From: Planococcus citri
Taxonomy: Eukaryota; Arthropoda; Insecta; Hemiptera; Pseudococcidae
Direction of reading: 5' to 3'
DNA length: 64,000 nt
Assembly: GCF_950023065.1 (NCBI RefSeq)
Contig: NC_088678.1
Location: forward strand, 26,526,580-26,590,579
This document shows, in pieces, positions 54,054 through 64,000 of this stretch. Position numbers and translations under genes: made by a program. The first letter of the stretch is position 1; each line of letters opens with the position of its first letter. A model generated the notes under the pieces. It saw only the letters and a program-made list of their open reading frames with translations. It did not search any database and was not told the DNA's origin.

Positions 54054-54785
54054 GTGAGTACCTGCATATATTTGATATTATTTAAAGTTTTTCTGAACCA
54101 TGTTTATTGTTTAGGAAATTACGTAGTCGCGATCAAACTACATATCAATAATCGAGAGTAACTATCTGTCTTTTTCGCCACAGTTGAACGTCACTCGGCA
54201 AAAAATAATGCTAAAAATTACATCATTGTACATATTAAATTTTACGATTTATTGAATGGTATTTTGCATCCGAAGCATTAGAAAAATCGCATTTGTATAA
54301 AAATTACCTACCTACTTCAAGTCACCAAAAAATCGTAAAATTTTAACCAAAGCAAAAATTGCGTTTAAAATAGTACAACTTGTTAGAATGACTTCAAAAC
54401 AATTAAAAATAACCAATAAGTGATAATTTGAGCAAAATTTTGTCAAATTTGAACCGTAAATACCTTTACCTACTTACAAGAGCACCTCTTGAGGTGTCAC
54501 TCTCCGATTTGAACGGGAGCGCGATTTTTGGAATGAGTATAGTCTAAAACCCCCAAAACCAAATTTTCAGCTTCCCAAGTTCATTTTTCGATTTTTGGCG
54601 AATTTTTGAAAATTCAAAATTGACTTGTTTTTGGCGATTTATGCTTTTTTTTGAAAGTACGTACTTGATCAGTAAAAATGGTCAAAATAAGTCCCAAAAC
54701 TAATATTAATTACCCAAATCCAAATTTCACAATTTCCAGCCATTCTGAAGCCTCCAGCGCGATTTTCAATTTCTCCAGAATTTTG

Positions 54786-57700
54786 ACACCAAAAAGTGCT
54801 CTAGAAATCGAAAACAGTTCGATTTTTTGGGGGACAAAAAAAAGAGTTGGCATTTCGTTAGTATCTTATTAACATTCAAGAAAATGGACATTTCGGATTT
54901 TTTGACTGGCACAATAGGGAGCTGGAGCTTCAAAACCCCCATTTTTCGAAGTTGGCGGGGGACAAAAATTTTTTTTTTAATTTGGTAGAGGACACTCTCC
55001 CGAGTATAGATATATACTTTTTTTGAGTTGGATTCCGGCACAGTTGCGTTCCAGAGCAGCATAAAGGCAATTTTTTGCCAATTTTGGCACTTTTTCACAT
55101 AAAAACGACTCTGTGGAAGCAATACGGCCTGGGGGACAAAAAATACGCACCTACATGATTGCATCCATTCATCCCACGCTGATAGAGACCAACTTTGTGA
55201 AAAACGGCCGGCACAATGACCCGCAGTGGATTTTCAAAGTTACGCATCCGGGCCATGTCATTTAAAAAAATGGATGTTTGACATTTTGACAACGTGACCG
55301 TGCGACCTATCAAAGTGGGTCGAAAATCTCAATGAAAATTTTTTTTGAGCGTCTCATGAAAATTTTGAGCTAAAAAATTGTATGAATAATTTCTCAAATA
55401 GGTACTTTTAGTCTGTTGTAACATGTGACCTATACAAAATGGTTAAAATTTTGCGAGGAAACCGAAAATTTCAATAAAATTTTTTTTGAGTGTTTCATGA
55501 AAATTTTGAGCTAAAAAAATTGCATGAATCATTTTTCAAGTAGGTACATACATATTATGCCATCAGTCTGTTGCAACATGCGACCTATGCAAATGGGTTA
55601 AAATTTCGCGAGAAAACCGAAAATCTCAATGAAAATTTTTTTGAGCATCTCATGAAAATTTTGCAGTAAAAAAATTTTATTAACCATTTCTCAAGTATTT
55701 TCAGTCTGTTGTAACATGCGACCTATGTGAAATGGTTGAATTTTTGGGTAAAATATAAGTAAAGATTTGGATAGATTTTTATAAAAGGCTTATCTCAACA
55801 ATCTTGAGCCTCAAAAATCTTGTAAATTGTTCAGTATTTTCAATGAAATATCCTCAAGATCGCTTCAGTTTGGTAAACTCAACACAAAACGGATACAAAA
55901 TTTTGCCGAATCTGATACCCCCACCAGGCACAATCGTAGTTCACTAGATGGCACTGGTGCCGTCCAGTTTATATGTTATTTTATGCTCTGAACGTTGACG
56001 AACAAGAACCACTCAAGAAAGGCACATATTGCATCATCCGTTACTCCAACTATTCCTCATCGCCAACCTTTTGACTTACACAATCATTATGTCTGCATTT
56101 TCCAACAATTAGTAGGTATTTTTTTGGAATATGATGAGTATTAAAAGTGAAAATATTAGGTATCTATGAAAATCAGTAAAATCAAATTTCATCAACATCT
56201 TGTTGTTTTACATGGAATTTCCAACCCTATATCAGAAGTCGGATTACGTACCTACTTCATTAAAAATAGGGAAAAAATAATGTGACTCATGGGGCTCAAA
56301 ATTGTTGAGCTTTGCTTTCTAAACATGAAAAAAAAACTATTCAAATATTTGTATTTCACGCAAAATTTTAACCCTTCCGTATACTTAGGTTGTTACAACA
56401 GTTTGAAAGTACTTTAGAAATGATTCATGCAATTTTTTTAGCTCAAAATTTTCATGAGACACTCAAAAAAAATTTACATTGGAATTTTCGGTTTCCACGC
56501 AAAATTTTAATCATTTTGTATACCTAGGTCACATGTTACAACAGACTAAAAGTACCTATTTGAGAAATTATTCATACAATTTTTTAGCTCAAAATTTTCA
56601 TGAGACGCTCAAAAAAAATTTTCATTGAGATTTTCGGTTTTCTCGCAAAATTTTAACCCACTTTGATAGGTCGCCGGTCACGTTGTCAAAATGTCAAACA
56701 TCCATTTTTTTAAATGAAATGGCCCGGATGCGTAACTTTGAAAATTCACTGCGGGTCATTGTGCCGGCCGTTTTTCACAAAGTTGGTCTCTATCAGCGTG
56801 GGATGAATGGATGCAATCATGTAGGTGCGTATTTTTTGTCCCCCAGGCCGTAATGCTTCCACCGAGTCGTTTTTATGTGAAAAAGTGCCAAAATTGGCAA
56901 AAAATTGCCTTTATGCAGCTCTGGAACGCAACTGTGCCGGAATCCAACTCAAAAAAAGTATATATTGATAAATAAGGTATAGACTTAATACTTAGTCGTG
57001 AGGTAACGAGAGAGTATTCAGACTAAAGTGTGATGCTTGCTAGCCACATTAAGTACACAACAATTGGGATTCGCACAGAGAGTTATGTACTTAATGTGTT
57101 CCCTATTCACTTAATGTAATCAGCCACTGCTAATTAAACACTACTTACCCCGGCTAGGTGCGCGAATAGCGATTTTATCACAGTTATTTATCATAAAAAA
57201 GTACACGAGGAATAAATACGCGATTATTTACTCGAACTTGTATTACACGAATAAAAATGGTTTACAATAACGACTTATTACAAACGGAAAAAGAACTTAA
57301 CACAAATAACTTAATCGAAATAATGACCTTAATTAGACATAAAAAACCTTTAACCGAGGGCCTGAGCTCTCCTGTATTTTAGGGTACTTTTAACTTGTCA
57401 ATTCGCGACTCTTGTCGTTGTAGAACTGCGACGAGTTTAGGTAGCTAATTTGGCTAGCCAGCCAAATTAGCACCTTGACCATGCCTATTGTTACCAGATT
57501 GGTAAAGGGTTGACATACGAGTATGCTACTATTGACGAATATATTGGTAGTGGCTTTAAGGCATATACTTCCTACTCTAACAATATCTATACTCGGGAGA
57601 GTGTCCTCTACCAAATTAAAAAAAAAATTTTTGTCCCCCACCAACTTCGAAAAATGGGGGTTTTGAGGCTCCAGCTCCCTATTGTGCCAGTCAAAAAATA

Positions 57701-57811
57701 CGAAATGTCCATTTTCTTGAATGTTAATAAGATACTAACGAAATGCCAACTCTTTTTTTTGTCCCCAAAAACGGTCAACTCAAATGACACTTTTTCGCGC
57801 TTAGACTGTAG
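54786..57811. mobile_element. Second foldback element nested in F2 copy
   Basis: Long arms: 'gagttggcatttcgttagta' at about 54843 returns inverted near 57735, and 'gaggacactctcccgagta' near 54988 returns inverted near 57592. 'Attccggcacagttgcgttc' near 55030 returns inverted near 56925, and blocks to about 55540 return inverted from about 56440. Arm pairing is nearly complete, so a transcript would fold into a hairpin over one kilobase long. About 30 bases of F2 sequence ('caatttctccagaattttga') occur at both margins. A solo LTR splits its right arm. Confidence 0.75.
56966..57582. mobile_element. Solo LTR, 617 bases, TG...CA with ATAT target duplication
   Basis: The left arm of the surrounding foldback gives the empty site (in inverse) GTATATATCTATACTCGG. 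In the right arm it is split into GTATATAT and ATATCTATACTCGG. The inserted DNA starts TGATAAATAA and ends CTCTAACA, and ATAT flanks both sides (56962-56965 and 57583-57586). TG...CA ends plus a 4-base duplication are the signature of an LTR retrotransposon, reduced to one LTR by recombination. No internal region or gag/pol frame nearby. Superfamily cannot be told. Confidence 0.82.
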
Positions 57812-59018
57812 ACGCGCGATTTTTCAATTTCTCCAGAATTTTGAATTTCCTCCAGAAGGCGTGAATATGTTGGGCAGCTAAAAATCTGGTTGTGTATTAC
57901 ACTCGACCTGTTCAACGAGTTTATCCACATTTGAGCCGATTTTGAGAGTGACACCTCAAAAGTGGTTTTTTGACCAGCTTTTTTCAAAATTAAAAAATCC
58001 AAAACATCAAAAGTTTCCCGTTTGTGAGGAAATGTTTGAAATTCACTTGAATCGCTGTATTTGTCCAAAACTAATCCCCCAAATCCAAATTTCACAATTT
58101 CCAGCCATTCTGGACCCTCCAGCGCAATTTTTTAATTTCTCCAGAATTTTGAATTAGCTCCAGGAGGCGATGAATATGCAGTTGGGCAGCTAAAAATCGA
58201 GTTGTGTATACTCGACCTGTTTAACGAGTTTATCTACATTTGAGCCGATTTTGTGAGTGACACCTCAAGAGTGGCTTTTTGACCAGTTTTTTTCAAAATT
58301 AAAAAATCCAAAAAATCAAAAGTTTCCCGTTTGTGAGGAATATTTTTGAAATTTGCGCGAATCGCTGTATTTTGTCCATAACTAACCCCCCAAATCAAAA
58401 ATTTACAATTTCCAATCATTCTGGAACCTCCAGCGTGATTTTTCAATTTCTCCAGAATTTTGAATTATCTGCAGAAGGCGTGAATATGAAGACAGCAATT
58501 CGCACAAATTACAAAAATTTCCTCACAAACGGTAAACGTTTGTTTTTTTTGATTTTTTAATTTTGAAAAAAGCTGGTCAAAAGCCACTTTTGATGTTTCA
58601 TTCACAAAATCGGCTCCAATGTGGATAAACTCGTTTAACAGTTCGAATATAGTGCACAATTCGATTTTTAGCTGCCCAACTTCATATTCACGCCTTCTGG
58701 AGCAAATTCAAAATTCTGGAGAAATTGAAAAATCGCGCTGGAGGCTCCAGAATGGCTGGAAATGGTGAAATTTGGATTTGGGTAATTAATATTAGTTTTG
58801 GGACTTATTTTGACCATTTTTACTGATCAAGTACGTACTTTTTTAAAAAAGGCATAAATCGCCAAAAACAGTCAATTTTGAATTTTAAAAAATTCGCCAA
58901 AATTCGAAAAATGAACTTGGGCAGCTGAAAATTTGTTTTTGGGGGTTTTAGACTATGATCTTTCCAAAAATCGCGGTCCCGTTCAAATCGGAGTGTGTCA
59001 CCTCAAAAGGTTCCCTTG

Positions 59019-60550
59019 TTGGTATCCGAGGAGACGAACAAAAAATGTTAAATTATGACTAGTAGTTGCCTACCTTATGGAGTTGAAGGAGCCACGTGCT
59101 ACGCAAAACTCGAAATTTAACGATTTTGAAAAAATAATCAAAAATAAGAAAATGTTGGAATTATTTAAACGATGGCCATGGCATAACCCATAGTACCTAC
59201 TCGAGTAGGCGAACAATAATGTTATTATAACAGAGGGACAGTTGCGATAAGGCCATTTTTTTGGCCCCAGACAGTGGTTAGTCAACCCAAAATGACTGGG
59301 TTTTTTTGGGTTCCAGGGGTTCCCAAAGTTATGAGTAAAAAAATAATTTTAGGAACCACTGAGTATTATTTTCAAAAACTCTGTTTGAACCCGTTAAACG
59401 TTATGCGAGGAAATTTTTCTATTTTCGACCTTCGAGGGCAAAACAATGGGGAGGGGGGGGGTGGGTTAATGTTTGAAAAATTTTGTAACCACCATTTTGA
59501 ACCTACCCCTTTGAGCGCAGCTAAAAAGCTTTCAACAGTTTATTAGTATCTGAAAGAGCTTCGTACTACCAAATTTTGAACTCAATAAACTTTTACACTG
59601 GTACTCAAAAATCCAATTTTCCACGGGCACGTTTTCGTAAATTCGATATTTTGGGAACCCGTAGAAAACTAGAAACCTGCGATTTGCGCCAAACGTTTAC
59701 GTTTTGAGGTATGTGTTCAATAATCTAGACGAGAATGTTAAATTAAGCTCCCTGTGTATTCGCCATTTGGAACCCTTTTTTTTAGAGCCCCCCCCCACTT
59801 TTGGCACCCAATTAAAAAAGGGCTTTTATGTATATTTTTACAAATAAAGTTGAGAATTTACATTTGAAACACATGTAGCAAGAGCTTGATAATTTTTCAT
59901 TTGATTTTCCCCGTAACTTTCAAAATTGAGCTATTTTGGGTCCAATTCTGAGATTTAACTCTTCGAAAAGATGTTAAAATCATGATTTCAACAAAGTAAA
60001 AATCCCAGTTACAGGAAAAATCAAATGAAAAATTATCGAGCCTTGCTATAGTGTGTTTCAAATGTAAATTATTGGTTTTCCTACTTTTGTCTTGAATTTT
60101 TTCCCAAACATCCAAAAATGGTTGATTGTCGATGAAGTCTGGTTTTTTCTAAAAATGCCGAATAAAAGTCCTTTTTTTCACAAAAATGCAAACAACTTTT
60201 TTTGACGTTGATATAGTTCAAACAAGCACAACTAGCTAAATTGATATGGATTATTCTCACTACCTACCTATTTAGATTTTTCCTAATATTTCCTAAGGGA
60301 GAAATATTAGTGTTGTTTGCCAGGATAGCTCAATAGTAGAGGCTTTTTAAACGTTATGCCGAATGAATATATGCAATTATTATGTAGTGACAAGAGAAAT
60401 ATATTCTAACACCAAAACAATTTAAGATCATTTTATTAAAACGTAATTTACAAAGACAGCATCAAATCTTTTAACAAATATTTATGGTTGCCTGAGAGCC
60501 GTTTTAAGGCAGAGATAGAACATTTTTACATGGGTGTGATTTAATACCAC
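59019..60550. other. Intergenic stretch, little recognised
   Basis: AT-rich with G and C runs near 59450-59465 and 59790-59800. 'Cgagctt/aagctcg'-like and 'aaatgaaaaattatc' words recur near 59890 and 60025 as an imperfect inverted pair. A tRNA-like 5' half lies at 60321-60345. No gene supported. Confidence 0.4.
60321..60345 (+). other. tRNA-like A-box fragment
   Basis: 'Ccaggatagctcaatagtag' followed by 'aggc' resembles the D-arm half of a tRNA (TAGCTCAATAGTAGAG). No B box follows at the expected distance, so it is at most a tRNA-derived fragment or the head of a decayed SINE. Confidence 0.25.
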
Positions 60551-61473
60551 GACAAAAAAGGGCGTCAGCACGACAAGCATAGGCACTTTCACGCCAGAAA
60601 AATCATTACCACGACTAAATTGGAAATTCCCGACAATAAAGAGCTTACCACGACATAAAAGGTACTCCAACGACAAAATAATGTATCAAACGACGAATTA
60701 AAAAATTCACGACATTTTATTACTTTCAACTGCTATATAAGGCAATGCACGACAAAATTTTTCTATCAAAAACAGGCATTTCACCGACAGAAATAAACGT
60801 TTAAAAATATTAAAATGATACCAAAAAAACGAAGTAAGTATGTAAAAAATTGCTGTTTATAGAAGTAATGTTTTGTGGACTTTGATGGATGGCCCCCCTT
60901 CGTTTTTTGACCTCAGGTACGAAGCGAAAGGGGGCTAAGGGGCGACAGTTTGCCCCCCTCCGGTTCTGCAAAAGTAGGAAAAACTTGGGAAATTGTGAGA
61001 AATTCAAGAAAGTTAGGAAAATACAAAAATTCCAACAATATTTTAGTTTCAGTTTTTAAAAATTCAAATTTTTTACAATCATGTATTTAATTATCGTTCA
61101 TTTGCCGACAAAATCGCCGATCTATCCTCAAAATTCTCATTTTTCCCCTAAGATTTTGCTCTCGCTTCGCTTAGGCCCATTTAGTTCTCTTCTACTGAGT
61201 TACAATTTCACTCAAATTTTTTTGAAAGGAACCCTCAGTTGAATATTTGTCAAAATTTGTACAAAATGTGATTGTAATTGAACTGATAATGTTCTGTCGT
61301 GTATGAAATTATTTTGTCGTGAATACTGCGTATTTCGTTATTAAATCGTTGTCGTTCATAAATAGTTTATTGTCGGGGGTCATCTGGCGTGGAACTTCAT
61401 CATTTTTCGTCGTTCATTCATCTTTTATGAACGAAAAAATGCTTGTCGTGATGACGCCCTTTTTCGTCGTGCG
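60551..61473. mobile_element. Non-autonomous element with ACGACA subterminal arrays
   Basis: 'Acgacaaaaaagggcgtca' and 'gcacgacaagcat' at the left (60551-60583) return inverted at about 61439-61473, giving terminal inverted repeats of about 33 bases with a few mismatches. Inside the left 250 bases the word CGACA (mostly ACGACA) occurs about ten times, roughly every 15-30 bases, always in one orientation. The right 220 bases carry TGTCG or TCGTC words in the opposite orientation. The core holds an inverted pair of 'gcccccctt'/'agggggc' words. No transposase frame and no clear target duplication. Confidence 0.68.
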
Positions 61474-62520
61474 AAAAATATTTCCCCTTTTTACATCAAA
61501 GTACCATAAAGTAACACTTGCATTTATCAAAGCTACCGATTACAAACATAACTTTGATAGGTAAAAATAGTTATTTGAGCCAAAGAGAACAAGATGTAAT
61601 TTTGTCTAACTCCATTCGAAAGGTATTTTTTAATAAATTAATTGAGTCAGTATCCACACCCCCAAGTGCTGTGCTATACTTTCCCATCTACTCTAATTAA
61701 TCGCTAATGTTAAATTAATTAGACATGAGTAAGTTATTTCAAACTTACCAAACTATACACGTTTTCCATCTCTATCAGGGGCCTTACTAGTACCAAAGGC
61801 GGCGATGGAACTTAACTAAACGAGGTGCACTTTAATTCTTTGCACAATGCGTGCCTGGCCGGTTCAGGGTACATTGCCAAAAAGATACAAATTAATGATC
61901 ATCGGATCCATGACCAAATTAACATTGAATTAACCACTGACTGGAGTGGCGTAAATTAAAAGAGAAGACCATGATTTTCATCATCACTACTGTGAATAAT
62001 TTCTACTATCAAAGTATCAAGTAAGAAATTATATGATAAAATCACACCAATACAGACGTTCGCGACGAGGTACCTTTTCACTGCAGGTTTAGGAGCCAAG
62101 TGGTTTTTGGCGCTAAAACGATTCAATTTATAGAAAATAGGGTTAAATAGGGACCTCCCTCTAGTCACGTGGTAAAAAGGGGTAAGAAATGCTCGCGGCA
62201 TCAGTATATTTCAAAGGGATTCCGCGACCTGCCAAAAAAGCGAGCATTCTTTACAATAAATTTTGATAAATAATGTTCTTATTTTCCTATCTCGAGCTAT
62301 AAATGTCGCGGGGGCTGTCAATGTCAACCCTTGTCTTATAAAGAACTCAACTAAATAAGAAGGGTTGACCACCTGTGACGTCATCTGCACGAATACAGAG
62401 TACTAAATAGTTAACACGTTTCCGAATAATATTATAAGTAGGTATATTTTGCATCCCTATAGCTGGTACCTATCATAGGAACCACCTAAGGTGATGCGGG
62501 CCATCTACACTATGTCAACG
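61474..62520. other. Intergenic stretch, nothing recognised
   Basis: AT-rich sequence with slightly higher GC at 62.0-62.35 kb. Frames at 61518-61700 and 61956-62201 have no family resemblance, no splice context and no paralogue in the window, so they are not called. Confidence 0.35.
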
Positions 62521-63314
62521 TTTCAAAAAAAAAATCCAATGTTCTGACAAAATTGCCAAAAATATGTTGTCAAAAAGTCAATGTTTTTTTTTGTCAGTAT
62601 TGTCAGAAAGTTCCATTTTTGGCCAAAATTGTCAAGAGTCCTACAATTTGTGTTTTTTTTGCCACAATTGTCAAGAGTCTATTTTTTGTTCTCAATGAAA
62701 AAAGTCCCGTTTTTCGCCAAAATTGTCGAAAAAACGTTCACTTTGCACCCATCCAAATCCTCAGAGAGTTTCATTTTTTTGTTAATCAAGTTGTAAAAAC
62801 CCCTGTAATTGTATTTTCAAGTCTCAGTTTTTTGTCAAAATTGTCAATAAGTTTGAAGTTGAAATTTTCAAAAATCCAGCATTTTGTTCATGTAAAAAAA
62901 GCCCAGCTCTTCGTCAAAATTGATGAAAAAAGTCCCATTTTGTGTCCGAATAATGGTCAATGATAGTTAAGTACAATTTTTAAAATTTCCGAAAAAATAT
63001 ACATAAATGTTTTGCGCTGAAATCGCCGAAAACGTAAACGGAAGAGTCTCAGATTTGGGTCAAAATTGTCAGAAAGTTCCACTTTATGTCAAAATTGTCA
63101 ATAATTCTAGTTTCTGTCAAAAGTTCAAAATTATGTCAAAAAATACAGTTTCTGTCGTAATCGCTTATATGTATGATGATCCTTATTTTTTTTGCCAATA
63201 ATTGTCAAAAGCCCCGTTTTCTGTTCGTGTGCAAAAAAAAATTTTCGCCAAAATTGCTAAAAAAAAAAGATTGCAAAAATTGTCAAAAAAGTTTCTTGTT
63301 TTGCTAAAATAGTA
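62521..63314. repeat. T/A low-complexity repeat, family L intron type
   Basis: Short degenerate units such as 'tttttgtcaaaattgtcaag' and 'aaagttccattt' are repeated every 25-35 bases. Several words (the 'ccaataattgtcaaaag' stretch, 'gtttctgtcaaaa', 'agtctcagatttg') recur in the L2 intron at 42.95-44.9 kb in the same order. This suggests a paralogous intron. Frames up to 136 codons are composition artefacts. Confidence 0.6.
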
Positions 63315-63322
63315 AAAAAAAT

Positions 63323-63882
63323 CAGGGATGAAAAGCTAGCCGAAACCTGAAAGCCGAGCAGATTTTTGCACTGAGCCAAAAGCTAAAAGTTTGCAAGTTT
63401 CATTTTTTCCAAGCCAAAAGCTAGCCAAAGGTTTCATTTTTTTTTGGCTTTTTCAAAGGCCTTTTTTGCAGAAATGAATTCTCTAAACTCAGAAGAAACA
63501 AAAAAATGAACAAAATTTCATACAAATTACAATTTCATTTTAATGCGATTTAATGAAATGAAAAAAAAAGAAAATAATTCTAGCAATCACTAATTATTAA
63601 ATCAATGTACCTGATCTAATTTTTAACCCCCTTTTTTTGTAAATTGATGGTGTATCAGCTAAAAGTTTAAAGTCAAAAGCTTAAAGCCAAAAGTTTAAAG
63701 CTAAAAACTGAAAGCTGTTAAATTGAAAATACATATAAGGGAAAGCCATTGGAAGCCAAAAGTTTGGCTACAGCAAGCCTTAAAAATCGAGATAGCCGAA
63801 AGCTAAAGCCAAAAGTTTCAATTTTGAAATTTCAAGCTAAAAGCCAAAAGTTGAAGTTTCATTTTAAGACTTTTCATCCCTG
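63323..63882. mobile_element. hAT-type MITE with perfect 8-base target duplication
   Basis: Tips CAGGGATGAAAAG and CTTTTCATCCCTG are inverted repeats. AAAAAAAT flanks both sides (63315-63322 and 63883-63890). The interior carries many copies of 'aaagccaaaag' and 'aaagctaaaag' words, like transposase-binding subterminal motifs. 560 bases, no transposase frame. CAGGG tips and 8-base duplication fit hAT. The duplication is A-rich, which slightly weakens it. Confidence 0.87.
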
Positions 63883-63890
63883 AAAAAAAT

Positions 63891-64000
63891 CTCAATTTTT
63901 TGAAAAAGTTTCTGTTTTTGTCAAAGTGGTCACAATTTTAATTTTTTGGCAAAAAGTTATGTTTTGACAAAAATTGCTACTTTTATCCCAAACGTCCTTT
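63891..64000. repeat. Low-complexity repeat continuing past the window edge
   Basis: The 'tttttgtcaaa' units resume after the hAT MITE and run to the end of the window, so the intron-type stretch is not complete here. Confidence 0.5.

Larger units (their letters stand above)
54477..59018. mobile_element. Foldback element, family F2 copy 2, with nested elements
   Basis: Left tip CAAGAGCACCTCTTGAGGTG and right tip 'cctcaaaaggttcccttg' mirror the family F2 ends. Flanks are TTA at 54474-54476 and TTG at 59019-59021, one base off a perfect duplication. The left arm stops near 54786 and resumes near 57812, because another foldback element is inserted. The 57.8-58.8 kb part has several 'gacacctcaa' and 'tttgtgaggaa' repeats in both orientations. 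No transposase. Confidence 0.72.

Noticed and set aside
54766..55313. 132- and 72-codon frames, with mirror frames at 57510-57881
   Set aside because: They occur in both arms of the palindrome as mirror images and show no protein family features.
60321..60400. A working tRNA gene
   Set aside because: Only an A-box-like half is present; no B box or closing acceptor stem.
62553..62963. 136-codon Cys/Phe/Lys-rich frame
   Set aside because: Translation of the 'ttttgtcaaaattgtc' repeat; similar frames occur in every such tract.

Overview
This 64 kb window is eukaryotic, AT-rich DNA from an insect. Short GT-AG introns, an animal Atrophin gene and dense foldback/MITE-type repeats show this. The texture (many 'taggtacctac' and 'ctcgta' words, plus a lineage-restricted gene family) suggests a sap-sucking hemipteran, perhaps a mealybug such as Planococcus. 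The genus is a guess and was not tested.

Left part (about 4.4-18.5 kb, + strand): one long gene, an Atrophin/RERE (Drosophila Grunge) homologue. I could join 22 exons in consistent reading phase, giving 1,611 codons from the first ATG in the window. It has ELM2, SANT and GATA-type zinc-finger regions, a long Ser/Pro/His-rich middle, the conserved Atrophin C-terminal block and an ALxxLxxY nuclear-receptor-binding motif. The N-terminal part, including any BAH domain, lies upstream of the window. Several introns carry low-complexity elements, a pogo-like MITE and a minisatellite containing AGGTCA inverted repeats.

Middle and right part (about 18.5-64 kb): a repeat-rich region holding two unrecognised gene families. 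Family S comprises four three-exon genes on the minus strand (A 18.65-19.25, B 24.95-25.53, C 39.11-42.38, D 52.91-53.55 kb), encoding 138-162 aa proteins. Two of them keep an acidic Ser/Asp/Glu tail. Family L comprises two intact large single-coding-exon genes of 621 and 631 aa, on opposite strands at 30.5-32.3 and 47.5-49.4 kb. Both follow a matching acceptor. A separate conserved non-coding first exon with a GTGAGT donor lies upstream; it occurs four times, and two copies have no coding exon in the window. Genes C and L2, and gene D with an orphan first exon, are head to head and may share promoters. The L1 and L2 units form a large inverted duplication (about 27.8-36.5 and 42.6-51.6 kb) centred on gene C.

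Mobile DNA fills most of the rest: a 5'-truncated non-LTR retrotransposon inserted in a foldback element, a 617 bp solo LTR with a 4 bp target duplication, two hAT-type MITEs with perfect 8 bp target duplications, a 2.4 kb foldback element with mariner-like ends, foldback elements with TTA target duplications, a 189 bp tandem array, and several elements with dispersed subterminal motifs. Many insertions could be delimited precisely because a paralogous or inverted copy shows the empty site.
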